Assembly: GCA_026984775.1 (NCBI GenBank)
Contig: JALSRM010000045.1
Span: 1 to 50,347, forward strand
Source of the DNA: Gammaproteobacteria bacterium
GTDB lineage: Bacteria; Pseudomonadota; Gammaproteobacteria; CAJXQU01
Reading direction: 5' to 3'
DNA: 50,347 nucleotides
Position 1 is the first letter of the stretch; each line of letters starts with the position of its first letter. Position numbers and translations under genes: made by a program. Below are positions 18,848 through 27,455 of this stretch, piece by piece. The notes under the pieces were generated by a model. The model ran no database searches. It saw only the letters and a program-made list of their open reading frames with translations, and was not told where the DNA came from.

Positions 18848-20365
18848 GTGTGTGGCATAATTGGAATCGTTGCGAAATCTGAAGTTAACCAGTCTATCTA
18901 TGATGGGCTGACTGTTCTCCAACATCGCGGGCAGGATGCGGCAGGGATTGCAACCTACAAGAAAGGCAAGTTGAAACTTCGAAAGTCAAATGGACTGGTA
19001 GATAATGTCTTTCATACCCGGCATATGCTCCAGTTGCAAGGTAAGATGGGTATTGGCCATGTGAGGTATCCTACAGCCGGATGTTCCTCCATGGCCGAAG
19101 CACAACCGTTCTATGTCAATTCACCCTATGGCATCTCACTTGCCCATAATGGCAATCTGACCAATGTCGAGGAACTGAAACGGGATCTGTTCCGCAGCGG
19201 TTTGCGGCATATCAATACCGATTCCGATTCAGAAGTTCTGCTGAACGTTTTTGCCGATGAGTTACAGCAGATGGGGAAATTTCGTATCAATGCCGATGAT
19301 ATTTTTGCCGCCATGAAAGGTGTCTTTCGCCGATGCAGGGGTGGTTATGCTGCTGTGGCCATGATCAATGGAGTGGGTATCATTGGTTTTCGTGATCCTC
19401 ATGGGATACGCCCCGTTGTTTTTGGCAAGCGTGAAACCGGGAAGGGGACTGAATATATCATTGCCTCCGAGAGTGTGGCGATCGATTCACTGGATTTTGA
19501 GCTGATCAGGGACATCCGGCCTGGTGAGGCGATCTTTATCGACAAGAAAGGCAATCTGTATACCCATCAGTGCATACCCGATGCCCAACAGAATCCGTGT
19601 ATTTTTGAATATGTCTATTTTGCCCGACCGGATTCCATTATCGATGGTATTTCTGTAGTCAAGTCGCGGATGCGCATGGGGGAGTTTCTGGCACGGAAAA
19701 TACAGCGGGAGTGGCCCGATCATGATATTGATGTGGTGATCCCCATTCCCGACACCAGCCGTACAGCAGCGTTGGAAATGGCCCATGAACTGAATGTGAA
19801 ATACCGTGAAGGCTTTATCAAGAACCGTTATATTCCCAGAACCTTTATCATGCCTGGTCAGAGCAAGCGCAAGAAATCGGTTCGCCAGAAACTGAATGCC
19901 ATCGATCTGGAGTTTCGAGACAAGAATGTCATGCTGGTTGATGACTCTATCGTGCGCGGGACTACCTCTGGCCAGATCATCCAGATGGCGCGTGATGCCG
20001 GCGCAAAAAAGGTCTATTTTGCCTCTGCAGCACCACCGGTTCGCTATCAGAATGTTTATGGGATCGATATGCCAGCTGCGGAGGAGTTGATCGCACACAA
20101 CAGAACGGAGCAACAAGTATGCGAACTGATCGGCGCAGATCGCCTAATCTATCAGGATCTGGAAGATCTGATTAAATCCTGCAGTATTGGTAATCCTGCG
20201 ATCTCGGAGTTTGATGTTTCCTGTTTTACGGGAAATTATGTAACCGGCGATATCAGCACAGACTATCTGAATCATTTGGAAAAATCTCGATCCGACAAGG
20301 CCAAGCAGAGAAGAAATGCACGCGAAGACGACAATCCTTCGGATGAGATTTCCATGACAGCCTGA
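18848..20365 (+). CDS. purF: Amidophosphoribosyltransferase
   Basis: This 505-residue enzyme makes phosphoribosylamine, the first step of purine synthesis. The start is GTG 18848, which leaves Cys2 (MCGIIGIV) as the N-terminal nucleophile of the glutaminase domain after Met removal. The phosphoribosyltransferase loop [14 protein letters not shown] is intact, and [17 protein letters not shown] matches the family flexible loop. The C-terminal tail is rich in charged residues. The 155-bp spacer after the gene carries the SAM-II-like leader of metZ. Confidence 0.97.
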   Translation: MCGIIGIVAKSEVNQSIYDGLTVLQHRGQDAAGIATYKKGKLKLRKSNGLVDNVFHTRHMLQLQGKMGIGHVRYPTAGCSSMAEAQPFYVNSPYGISLAHNGNLTNVEELKRDLFRSGLRHINTDSDSEVLLNVFADELQQMGKFRINADDIFAAMKGVFRRCRGGYAAVAMINGVGIIGFRDPHGIRPVVFGKRETGKGTEYIIASESVAIDSLDFELIRDIRPGEAIFIDKKGNLYTHQCIPDAQQNPCIFEYVYFARPDSIIDGISVVKSRMRMGEFLARKIQREWPDHDIDVVIPIPDTSRTAALEMAHELNVKYREGFIKNRYIPRTFIMPGQSKRKKSVRQKLNAIDLEFRDKNVMLVDDSIVRGTTSGQIIQMARDAGAKKVYFASAAPPVRYQNVYGIDMPAAEELIAHNRTEQQVCELIGADRLIYQDLEDLIKSCSIGNPAISEFDVSCFTGNYVTGDISTDYLNHLEKSRSDKAKQRRNAREDDNPSDEISMTA

Positions 20366-20397
20366 TTCGTTATAAACTTACCATCTACCTTAACTAA

Positions 20398-20451
20398 CCG
20401 CGCCGATTTGATGAAATCAGCTTGCAGGCGCGTTATAAATCTTGCTAAAGC
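20398..20451 (+). promoter_or_regulatory. SAM-II riboswitch (metA/SAM-alpha class) in the metZ leader
   Basis: A 6-bp stem CGCGCC (20399-20404)/GGCGCG (20427-20432) is followed by TTATAAAT and then TTGCTAAAG. The loop begins GATTT and ends TTGCAG. This order and wording closely match the SAM-II consensus known from alphaproteobacterial and marine metX/metA leaders (P1 of CGCGC/GCGCG, GATTTA after P1, TTGCAA before its return, GATAAAT then GCTAAA). The loop holds an extra small hairpin GATTT-GATG-AAATC. A -10-like TATAAA at 20371 would start the leader near 20383. The next gene is metZ, a methionine gene as expected for SAM control. Confidence 0.82.
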
Positions 20452-20490
20452 GAATGGCCTGCTTTAGCACCCGCTGATGCGGGTTTTTTT
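20444..20490 (+). terminator. Tandem hairpins ending in an intrinsic terminator (riboswitch expression platform)
   Basis: Hairpin 1 is GCTAAAGC (20444-20451)/GCTTTAGC (20461-20468). It uses the GCTAAA that SAM-II needs for its pseudoknot. Directly after it comes ACCCGC (20469-20474)/GCGGGT (20479-20484) followed by seven T. This could both end purF transcripts and act as a SAM-controlled stop before metZ. Confidence 0.8.
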
Positions 20491-20519
20491 GTTTCTGGCC
20501 GGAGAACAGGTCTCATACA

Positions 20520-21695
20520 ATGACGCAGAACAAAGACAACTACAGTTTGCAAACCCTGGCAATCCGTGCCGGCCAGCATCGTACCGTTGAGTCTGAGCAC
20601 AGCGAACCGATTTTCACCACCTCCAGTTTCGTTTTCAGGAATGCCGCACAGGCTGCCGCAAGATTTGCTGATGAGGAACCCGGAAACATCTACTCGCGCT
20701 TTACCAACCCGACTGTTAGAACCTTCGAGGAACGACTTGCGGCACTGGAAGGTGCCGAGCGATGTATTGCCACCTCATCTGGAATGAGTGCCATATTAAG
20801 TACCTGCCTTGGTCTGCTCAAACAGGGTGATCACATTGTTTCTTCACGCAGCATTTTCGGCACCACCGTTGGATTGTTCAACAATATTTTGGGTAAATTC
20901 GGTATCGAAACCAGTTTCGTCGCTTTGACGGATCTTGCGGCTTGGGAGGCGGCCATACGCGCAGAAACAAAACTGATGTTTCTTGAAACACCTTCTAATC
21001 CATTGACAGAAGTGGCAGATATCCAGGCACTCGCTGAATTGGCCCATGCTAATGATTGTCTGTTAGTGGTTGACAATTGTTTTTGTACACCGGTATTGCA
21101 GAAACCCCTCGAGTTAGGTGCAGATCTGGTGATCCATTCGGCAACCAAATATCTTGACGGTCAGGGCCGGTGTGTAGGAGGTGCGGTCCTAGGTAAGGAA
21201 TCGTTGATCGGAGAGTCTGTGTTTGGCATTCTCCGCACGGGTGGAACCACCATGAGCCCCTTCAATGCTTGGGTTTTTTTGAAGGGTTTGGAAACACTCT
21301 CGATCAGAATGAAGGCACACTGTGAAAATGCACAGAAACTGGCGGACTGGCTACAGCAACAGTCCTTTGTTCAGCATGTCTATTATCCTGGCCTGAGCGA
21401 TCATCCACAGCATCAGTTGGCTAGCCGACAGCAGACCGGTTATGGGGGCGTGGTTTCTTTTGAAGTGGTGGGAGGCAAAGAGGCTGCCTGGAAACTGATC
21501 GACAACACCTGTATTTTCTCGATCACGGCCAATCTCGGTGATACGAAAAGCACCATCACCCACCCAGGCACCACGACCCACTGGCGACTCACCAAAGCCG
21601 AACGGGAACAGGCCGGAATCACGGATGGATTGATCCGGATTTCGGTTGGACTCGAAGATGTAGAAGATTTGAAAAAGGATTTGTCACCAAGCTAG
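20520..21695 (+). CDS. metZ: O-succinylhomoserine sulfhydrylase
   Basis: This 391-residue Cys/Met-metabolism PLP enzyme makes homocysteine from O-succinylhomoserine and sulfide (direct sulfhydrylation). The phosphate and ring contacts are in SSGMSAIL and VVDNCFCTPVLQ. The PLP lysine lies in HSATKYLDGQGR, and the RCVGGAVLG wording favours MetZ over cystathionine synthases. It follows purF as in Pseudomonas. Its leader carries a SAM-II-like riboswitch and terminator, so expression should fall when S-adenosylmethionine is plentiful. Confidence 0.94.
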   Translation: MTQNKDNYSLQTLAIRAGQHRTVESEHSEPIFTTSSFVFRNAAQAAARFADEEPGNIYSRFTNPTVRTFEERLAALEGAERCIATSSGMSAILSTCLGLLKQGDHIVSSRSIFGTTVGLFNNILGKFGIETSFVALTDLAAWEAAIRAETKLMFLETPSNPLTEVADIQALAELAHANDCLLVVDNCFCTPVLQKPLELGADLVIHSATKYLDGQGRCVGGAVLGKESLIGESVFGILRTGGTTMSPFNAWVFLKGLETLSIRMKAHCENAQKLADWLQQQSFVQHVYYPGLSDHPQHQLASRQQTGYGGVVSFEVVGGKEAAWKLIDNTCIFSITANLGDTKSTITHPGTTTHWRLTKAEREQAGITDGLIRISVGLEDVEDLKKDLSPS

Positions 21696-21731
21696 AACAA
21701 TTGTTTCACGATCAGGAATCATTCTTATTCA

Positions 21732-21761
21732 TTGCATTCAACTGGCGAATCTGTATAGAAT
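21732..21761 (+). promoter_or_regulatory. Candidate promoter of the serine-cycle genes
   Basis: TTGCAT (21732-21737) and TAGAAT (21756-21761) are spaced 18 bp apart, giving a start near 21768 and a leader of roughly 195 nt before sgaA. This is a consensus reading only. A methylotrophy- or glyoxylate-specific activator site could not be identified with certainty. Confidence 0.4.
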
Positions 21762-21789
21762 CTGAAGTTCGCGGACGCGATTCAATCAC

Positions 21790-21826
21790 ATGATGAGGTG
21801 CTGCAGCGCACCATCATAGTATTTTT
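21790..21826 (+). terminator. Hairpin with T5 between metZ and sgaA
   Basis: ATGAT-GA-GGTGC (from 21790) pairs with GCACC-ATCAT (to 21817) around TGCAGC, with a two-base bulge, then TTTTT at 21822-21826. It may be the metZ terminator. If transcription starts at the 21732 promoter it would lie in the sgaA leader and could work as an attenuator. Confidence 0.5.
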
Positions 21827-21964
21827 CACTGCGGTGTCAAATAATAATTAACAGCATATCGAACAAGGTCGCCGCGAGACTGAATAAAAATATTAACGAA
21901 AACAATAACAGAATGTTTTTGCAAATTTCCTTTTCAACAACCAATAACTTGAGGACATACCATA

Positions 21965-23140
21965 ATGGCCGGACGTAATTTTCTGTATATCCCTGGACCT
22001 ACCAATGTACCACGTCGTATCCAGAATGCGATGGATATCGAACAGGAGGACATGCGTGCACTTGATCTGCCTGAATTTACCAAACCTCTCTATGAGGATA
22101 TGAAAAAGGTTTTCAAAACCGAAAATGGCCGTGTCTTCATTTTTCCCTCATCGGGAACCGGCGCATGGGAATCCGCCATTGAGAACACCCTCAGCCCTGG
22201 GGACAAGGTCTTGGCTTCACGCCATGGGCAGTTCAGCCATCTTTTCATTGATTGTGCACAACGGCTCGGCATGGATGTGATCGAAGTGGATGTCGAATGG
22301 GGTACTGGTGTCCCAGCAGACAAATTTGCCGAAATCCTGGCTGAAGACAAAAACCATGAAATCAAAGCTGTTTTTGCGACCCATAACGAAACAGCAACCG
22401 GTGTGATGTCTGATCTCAAAGCCGTTCGTGATGCGATCGATTCATGCAATCACCCCGCACTGTATTTCGTAGATACTGTAAGTGGGCTGGCAGCACTCGA
22501 TTTCCGTATGGATGAGTGGGGTGTCGACCTGGCAATTGGTGGTTCGCAGAAAGGTCTCATGCTACCAACAGGATTAGGGATTGTCTGTGCCAGCGAAAAG
22601 GCTTTGGAGGCTAACAAGACCGCAAAGTGTCCCCGTTGCTTTTTTGCCTGGGAAGATCAAATCGCAACCAATGACTTGGGCTATTTTCCCTATACTCCGC
22701 CCATGAATCTGCTGCGCGGACTGCGGGTCGCCATTGATATGCTCTTTGAAGAAGGCCTCGAAAATGTATTTGCACGGCATACACGCTATGCAACTGCGAC
22801 CCGTAAGGCTGTTGAAGCTTGGGGCCTGACCACGATCGCTCAGGACGGCTGGCAGTCAGATACAGTGACGGCAGTGAAAACACCTGAAGGTTTCGATGGC
22901 AATGAAGTCGCACGACATGCGTACCGGAGATACAACCTGTCACTATCAATTACCATTGGTAAGATTATGGGACAGGGGTTCCGTATCGGTCACCTTGGCG
23001 ACATGAATGAACTCATGTTGTTGACGCCTATTACCGGTGCCGAGATGAGCATGAAGGATTTGGGTTATCCGATTGAGCTTGGTAGCGGTGTTGCTGCGGC
23101 TCAGGAATACCTGCGTTCTACAGCTAAAGACCGATTCTAA
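21965..23140 (+). CDS. sgaA: Serine-glyoxylate aminotransferase (serine cycle)
   Basis: This 391-residue class V PLP aminotransferase converts serine and glyoxylate to hydroxypyruvate and glycine. Early residues GRNFLYIPGPTNVPRRIQ are typical of serine/alanine-glyoxylate transaminases. The PLP aspartate lies in FVDTVSGLAALDF and the lysine in IGGSQKGLMLPTGLG. A TTGAGGA ribosome site precedes ATG 21965. It is the first gene of the serine-cycle block; mcl, mtkAB, hpr and ppc follow on the same strand, which favours SgaA over a purely alanine-linked role. A strong hairpin/terminator sits just after it. Confidence 0.93.
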   Translation: MAGRNFLYIPGPTNVPRRIQNAMDIEQEDMRALDLPEFTKPLYEDMKKVFKTENGRVFIFPSSGTGAWESAIENTLSPGDKVLASRHGQFSHLFIDCAQRLGMDVIEVDVEWGTGVPADKFAEILAEDKNHEIKAVFATHNETATGVMSDLKAVRDAIDSCNHPALYFVDTVSGLAALDFRMDEWGVDLAIGGSQKGLMLPTGLGIVCASEKALEANKTAKCPRCFFAWEDQIATNDLGYFPYTPPMNLLRGLRVAIDMLFEEGLENVFARHTRYATATRKAVEAWGLTTIAQDGWQSDTVTAVKTPEGFDGNEVARHAYRRYNLSLSITIGKIMGQGFRIGHLGDMNELMLLTPITGAEMSMKDLGYPIELGSGVAAAQEYLRSTAKDRF

Positions 23141-23153
23141 TCGGCAAAGATCA

Positions 23154-23181
23154 ATCACCCGCCCTTCTGGCGGGTGATTTT
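23154..23181 (+). terminator. Intrinsic terminator/attenuator between sgaA and mcl
   Basis: A perfect 10-bp stem ATCACCCGCC (23154-23163)/GGCGGGTGAT (23169-23178) has a CTTCT loop and a short T stretch. It separates sgaA from mcl by structure although the genes are only 71 bp apart. It may lower downstream expression or stabilise the sgaA message. Confidence 0.75.
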
Positions 23182-23211
23182 TATCAAGACTAAAACTTAA
23201 GAGGTGAAGCC

Positions 23212-24168
23212 ATGAGTTTTACACAGTACGACCAAGCAACCCCACGTCTTCAGCGCAGTGAACTGGCAGTTCCAGGTTCCAATCCAGGCATGTTTGAAAA
23301 AGCAGCTGCTTCAGATGCTGATTATGTCTTCCTGGATTGCGAAGATGCAGTGGTTCCTGACGACAAGGAACAAGCGCGGAAAAACATTATCGAAGCCCTG
23401 AATGATATTGACTGGAGTGGCAAGACTATTTCAGTACGTATCAATGGTCTTGACACCCACTATATGTACCGTGATGTGGTCGATATAATTGAACAGGCAG
23501 GTGAAAACCTGGATACCATTTTGATTCCGAAGGTTGGTACAGCTGCCGATGTCTATGCAGTCGATATGTTGGTGACCCAAGTTGAAGATGCAATGGGCCT
23601 GAAGAAACGAATAGGTCTGGAATGTCTCATTGAAACCGCACTGGGTGGTGCCAATGTAAACGAAATTGCAAAAGCCAGCCCACGTCTAGAAGCGCTTCAT
23701 TTCGGTGTGGCTGATTATGCAGCCAGTTTGCGGTCACGTACCACGGTTATCGGTGGTCTGAACCCGGATTATGTTTGTAACGGATATCCTATGGATCAGT
23801 GGCATGCTGCACAAGTGAATATGTTAACTGCGTGTCGTGCCTATGGCCTACGGGCAATCGATGGTCCATTTGGTGATTTCAGTGATCCAGATGCATATCG
23901 GGAAGCTGCACGCCGTGTTGCTGCCTTGGGTTATGAGGGCAAATGGGCAATTCACCCATCACAAATCGAACTGGCAAATGAGATTATGTCTCCACCGGAA
24001 GCTGAAGTTACACGGGCGAGACGTATCCTTGAAGCACTTGAAGAAGCGGCTGCTGCTGGCAAGGGTGCAGCCCAGCTCGACGGTAAGATGATCGATATAG
24101 CTTCTGAAAAAATGGCTCGTAATGTGATCGCTCAAGCCGATCAGATTGAAGCCAAGTCGAAAAAATAA
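23212..24168 (+). CDS. mcl: Malyl-CoA lyase (L-malyl-CoA/beta-methylmalyl-CoA lyase family)
   Basis: This 318-residue CitE/HpcH-like TIM barrel splits malyl-CoA to acetyl-CoA and glyoxylate, closing the serine cycle. Visible family motifs are RSELAVPGSNPGMFEKAA, the magnesium-site VFLDCEDAVVPDDK, GLECLIETALGGANV, HFGVADYAAS and the C-terminal GKWAIHPSQIELAN. The neighbouring malate-CoA ligase genes supply its substrate, which strongly favours malyl-CoA over citramalyl-CoA or citrate. AAGAGGTG precedes the ATG. mtkA begins 17 bp later. Confidence 0.93.
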   Translation: MSFTQYDQATPRLQRSELAVPGSNPGMFEKAAASDADYVFLDCEDAVVPDDKEQARKNIIEALNDIDWSGKTISVRINGLDTHYMYRDVVDIIEQAGENLDTILIPKVGTAADVYAVDMLVTQVEDAMGLKKRIGLECLIETALGGANVNEIAKASPRLEALHFGVADYAASLRSRTTVIGGLNPDYVCNGYPMDQWHAAQVNMLTACRAYGLRAIDGPFGDFSDPDAYREAARRVAALGYEGKWAIHPSQIELANEIMSPPEAEVTRARRILEALEEAAAAGKGAAQLDGKMIDIASEKMARNVIAQADQIEAKSKK

Positions 24169-24185
24169 GATAGAGGAGAGTTACT

Positions 24186-25361
24186 GTGGAAATCCACGAA
24201 TATCAAGCAAAAGAAATCCTCCAAGGTTTTGGTGTAGGTATCAATCCCGGAGGCTTGGCGTACAGTCCAGAGCAGGCTGTTTATCGTGCCAAGGAAATTG
24301 GTGGTGATGTATGGGCTGTGAAAGCACAGATCCATTCAGGTGCCCGAGGGAAAGCAGGTGGTATCAAAATCTGTAAGACCGATGAGGAGATATGGGATGC
24401 CGCTGATGAATTGCTGGGCAAACGACTGGTCACACACCAGACAGGTCCCCAGGGCAAAGTTGTTCACAGGCTTTACATCGAACAGGGTTGTGATATTGCC
24501 CGTGAAATCTATCTTGCCTTTGTCCTCGATCGGGCAGCCGAACGTGTCACCGTGGTTGCATCGGCAGAGGGTGGAATGGAGATTGAACAGCTTGCCGTTG
24601 AAAAACCGGAATCTATTATCAAAATCCATGTGGAGCCAGCGGTAGGTTTACAGGACTTTCAGGCGCGTGAACTGGCATTTGCACTAGATCTTCCAGCTTC
24701 CATGCTGAGCCAAGCGGTCACCACCATCCAGGGCGCCTATCGAGCGATGCGTGATCTTGATGGCACCATGGTTGAGATTAATCCTCTGGTTGTTACTGGC
24801 GATAACCGACTGATCGCACTGGATGCGAAAATGTCATTTGATGACAATGCACTGTTCAGACATCCAAAGATTTCTGAACTGCGTGATAAATCACAGGAAG
24901 ATCCACGTGAGATGCAGGCTGCCGATCGTGGACTGAGCTATGTTGGTTTGGACGGTAACATTGGCTGTATCATCAATGGTGCAGGTCTGGCGATGGCAAC
25001 CATGGACATGATCAAGCATGCCGGTGGTGAGCCTGCCAACTTCCTCGATATTGGCGGTGGTGCTTCCGCAGAGCGTACTGCCAAGGCTTTCCGCCTGGTA
25101 CTTGCTGACGATAACGTTGAAACAATCCTGGTGAACATCTTTGCCGGCATCAACCGTTGTGACTGGATTGCCGAAGGCGTTGTTCAGGCCGTACAAAAAA
25201 TTGATCTGGAAGTACCCCTCATTGTGAGACTCTCAGGTACCAATGTTGAAGAAGGTCGCAAGATCATCAAGGACAGCGGTCTGGACATCATCATGGCTGA
25301 AACACTGAAGGAAGCGGCCGATAAAGCGGTCGCAGCCTGGAAAGCTCACACTGGAAAGTAA
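24186..25361 (+). CDS. mtkA: Malate-CoA ligase subunit beta
   Basis: This 391-residue ATP-grasp/CoA-ligase protein resembles SucC. It starts at GTG 24186 ([12 protein letters not shown]) behind AGAGGAG. The ATP-grasp part ([17 protein letters not shown]) is followed by the CoA-ligase domain ([33 protein letters not shown]). Together with MtkB it makes malyl-CoA from malate, ATP and CoA. Assignment as malate rather than succinate ligase rests on the context between mcl, mtkB and hydroxypyruvate reductase. The gene is coupled to mtkB with a 21-bp spacer. Confidence 0.92.
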   Translation: MEIHEYQAKEILQGFGVGINPGGLAYSPEQAVYRAKEIGGDVWAVKAQIHSGARGKAGGIKICKTDEEIWDAADELLGKRLVTHQTGPQGKVVHRLYIEQGCDIAREIYLAFVLDRAAERVTVVASAEGGMEIEQLAVEKPESIIKIHVEPAVGLQDFQARELAFALDLPASMLSQAVTTIQGAYRAMRDLDGTMVEINPLVVTGDNRLIALDAKMSFDDNALFRHPKISELRDKSQEDPREMQAADRGLSYVGLDGNIGCIINGAGLAMATMDMIKHAGGEPANFLDIGGGASAERTAKAFRLVLADDNVETILVNIFAGINRCDWIAEGVVQAVQKIDLEVPLIVRLSGTNVEEGRKIIKDSGLDIIMAETLKEAADKAVAAWKAHTGK

Positions 25362-25382
25362 AAAGAAACGAGGATTACGAAA

Positions 25383-26273
25383 ATGGCAATACTATTAGAT
25401 GAAAATTCAAAGGTGATCGTTCAGGGGTTCACCGGCCAGATCGGTACTTTCCATGCTGAGGAAATGATCGAATATGGTACAAATGTTGTTGGCGGTGTTA
25501 CACCGGGCAAAGGTGGTACGACCCATCTTGGGAGACCCGTTTTCAATACGGTAAAAGATGCGGTCAGGGAAACAGGTGCAAATGCAAGTATTATTTTTAT
25601 CCCACCTCCCTACGCAGCAGACGGCATTATGGAGGCGGCCGATGCCGGTATTAAATTCTGTGTGGCAATTACCGATGGTATTCCTGCTCATGACATGATC
25701 CGTGTCAAACGTTACATGCGCCGATACAAAAAAGAGGATCGTATGATCCTTACCGGACCAAACTGTGCGGGGTCAATCAGTCCTGGTAAATGCATGATGG
25801 GTATCATGCCGGGACATATCTATATGCCAGGCAACATTGGTGTAGTCGGTCGTTCTGGAACGCTGGGTTATGAAGCAGCATCCCAGATGAAGGAACTGGG
25901 TATTGGTATTTCTACCAGTATCGGTATCGGCGGTGATCCAATCAATGGTAGTGCATTCAAGGATCATTTCGAGTTTTTCGAACAGGATCCGGAAACCAAA
26001 GTGGTTGTCATGATTGGTGAAATCGGAGGTTCCCAGGAAATCGAAGCTGGACAGTTTGCCAAGGAAAACATGAGCAAACCGGTTGTTGCCTATATTGCAG
26101 GACTGACTGCTCCTAAAGGGCGTCGCATGGGCCATGCAGGGGCGATTATTTCAGCAGTTGGTGAAAGTGCTGCAGAGAAAGTGGAATTATTGAAGGAGAT
26201 GGGCGTTACAATCGTGCCAACGCCCTCAGATTTTGGCACAACTGTGGCAAAAGTACTGGAAAAGGTTTCGTAA
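25383..26273 (+). CDS. mtkB: Malate-CoA ligase subunit alpha
   Basis: This 296-residue SucD-like subunit has an N-terminal CoA-binding Rossmann domain (VIVQGFTGQIGTFHAEEM, GGVTPGKGGT) and a C-terminal ligase domain. Its active-site histidine, phosphorylated during catalysis, is H251 in RRMGHAGAII. GPNCAGSISPG and SGTLGYEAA are further family motifs. It is the partner of MtkA. It is followed by an 84-bp spacer (to the hpr start region) containing a long perfect hairpin without a T run. Confidence 0.93.
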   Translation: MAILLDENSKVIVQGFTGQIGTFHAEEMIEYGTNVVGGVTPGKGGTTHLGRPVFNTVKDAVRETGANASIIFIPPPYAADGIMEAADAGIKFCVAITDGIPAHDMIRVKRYMRRYKKEDRMILTGPNCAGSISPGKCMMGIMPGHIYMPGNIGVVGRSGTLGYEAASQMKELGIGISTSIGIGGDPINGSAFKDHFEFFEQDPETKVVVMIGEIGGSQEIEAGQFAKENMSKPVVAYIAGLTAPKGRRMGHAGAIISAVGESAAEKVELLKEMGVTIVPTPSDFGTTVAKVLEKVS

Positions 26274-26294
26274 CTTTTCCAAACGAAAAAAAAG

Positions 26295-26332
26295 ATTTGA
26301 CCGGCGATCAAGATATGATTCGCCGGTCAGAT
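26295..26332 (+). other. Long inverted repeat between mtkB and hpr, no U tract
   Basis: TGACCGGCGA (26298-26307) and TCGCCGGTCA (26320-26329) are perfect complements. The stem extends by GAT/ATC beyond one T-G position. No T run follows on the plus strand, so it is more likely an RNA-processing or mRNA-stability element than a terminator. Confidence 0.7.
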
Positions 26333-26390
26333 CAGGTGTATACTCTGAAATTATTATTTGAACGGAAATGCACTCTCCCAGGAGAAAAAA

Positions 26391-27362
26391 ATGAGCAAAC
26401 CCAAAGTAATCGTGACCCGTCGCTGGCCAGATGCGGTTGAGAACTACATGAAAGAGATTTTTGATGTCCAGCTGAATATTGATGACGTGCCGATGAATAT
26501 AGAACAGTTACAGGAAGCGTTCCGCACAGCGGATGCTGTTTGCCCTACTGTATCAGATAAAATCTCTGCAGATGTGATGGATGTCGACAATATGAGGGCA
26601 AAAATCATTGGGAACTTTGGAGTCGGGTTCAACCATATTGACCTGGATGCTGCGAAAGCCAAGGGTCTGGTTGTCACAAATACTCCTGAAGTTCTAACGG
26701 ATTGCACTGCCGATCTGGCCATGACATTACTGCTCATGACAGCCCGGCGTACAGGAGAAGGTGAGCGGCATGTCCGCAACAAGGAGTGGACAGGCTGGCG
26801 CCCAACACACATGATGGGTACCAAGGTAACAGGCAAGAAATTGGGCCTGATCGGATTTGGCCGTATCGCCCAGGCAATGGCACATAAGGCACATTTTGGT
26901 TTTGGAATGAAGATTTACTTTTATGATCCCTATCCACCCAGTGAGGAAGTGATCAACCGGTTTGGCGCCACGCAGTGTGATTCTGTCGAAGAGGTTTTGG
27001 GATTGGTCGACTTCGTCTCACTGCATTGTCCCGGTGGGGGTTCCAATACCAATTTGATGAACGCAGAAAGGTTGGGCATGATGAAAGAAAGTGCTATTCT
27101 GGTGAACACCGCACGTGGTGATGTTGTCGATGAACCTGCACTGGTTGAAGCCCTCAAAAGCGGTGTCATCAAGGGAGCCGGGCTGGATGTTTTTGCCAAT
27201 GAACCACAGGTCACCGAAGATCTGTTGACAATGGATAATGTTGTATTGTTGCCTCATTTGGGGAGTGCAACGACTGAAACACGTAATGCGATGGGAATGC
27301 GTGTGGTTGAAAACCTGAAAGCTTTCTTTTCTGGCGAACCCCCAAAAGACAGGGTTGTTTAA
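26391..27362 (+). CDS. hpr: Hydroxypyruvate reductase / D-glycerate dehydrogenase
   Basis: This 323-residue D-isomer-specific 2-hydroxyacid dehydrogenase reduces hydroxypyruvate to D-glycerate. ATG 26391 has AGGAGAAAAA in front and gives the family opening KPKVIVTRRWPDAVE. The NAD-binding loop is GLIGFGRIAQAMA. Catalytic Arg is in NTARGDVVDE, Glu in FANEPQV and His in LLPHLGSAT. Glyoxylate and phosphoglycerate are possible alternative substrates for relatives. The neighbours sgaA, mtkAB and ppc support the serine-cycle role. A strong terminator follows. Confidence 0.9.
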   Translation: MSKPKVIVTRRWPDAVENYMKEIFDVQLNIDDVPMNIEQLQEAFRTADAVCPTVSDKISADVMDVDNMRAKIIGNFGVGFNHIDLDAAKAKGLVVTNTPEVLTDCTADLAMTLLLMTARRTGEGERHVRNKEWTGWRPTHMMGTKVTGKKLGLIGFGRIAQAMAHKAHFGFGMKIYFYDPYPPSEEVINRFGATQCDSVEEVLGLVDFVSLHCPGGGSNTNLMNAERLGMMKESAILVNTARGDVVDEPALVEALKSGVIKGAGLDVFANEPQVTEDLLTMDNVVLLPHLGSATTETRNAMGMRVVENLKAFFSGEPPKDRVV

Positions 27363-27376
27363 CTGGCCTTAGTGAC

Positions 27377-27431
27377 CCGTTCAGATACGTGGAACATGGC
27401 GATAATGCTCTCATATCTGAACGGTTTTTTT
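27377..27431 (+). terminator. Intrinsic terminator after hpr
   Basis: The 11-bp perfect stem CCGTTCAGATA (27377-27387)/TATCTGAACGG (27414-27424) has a 26-nt loop and is followed by seven T. It ends only 24 bp before the ppc start, so ppc expression must depend on readthrough or on a promoter within or near this region. Confidence 0.85.
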
Positions 27432-27455
27432 ACTGTGACACCGTAGGGGTACAGT

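Noticed and set aside
19487-20116. 209-codon minus-strand frame inside purF
   Set aside because: Antisense to the conserved phosphoribosyltransferase domain; composition is that of a shadow frame and no motif is visible.
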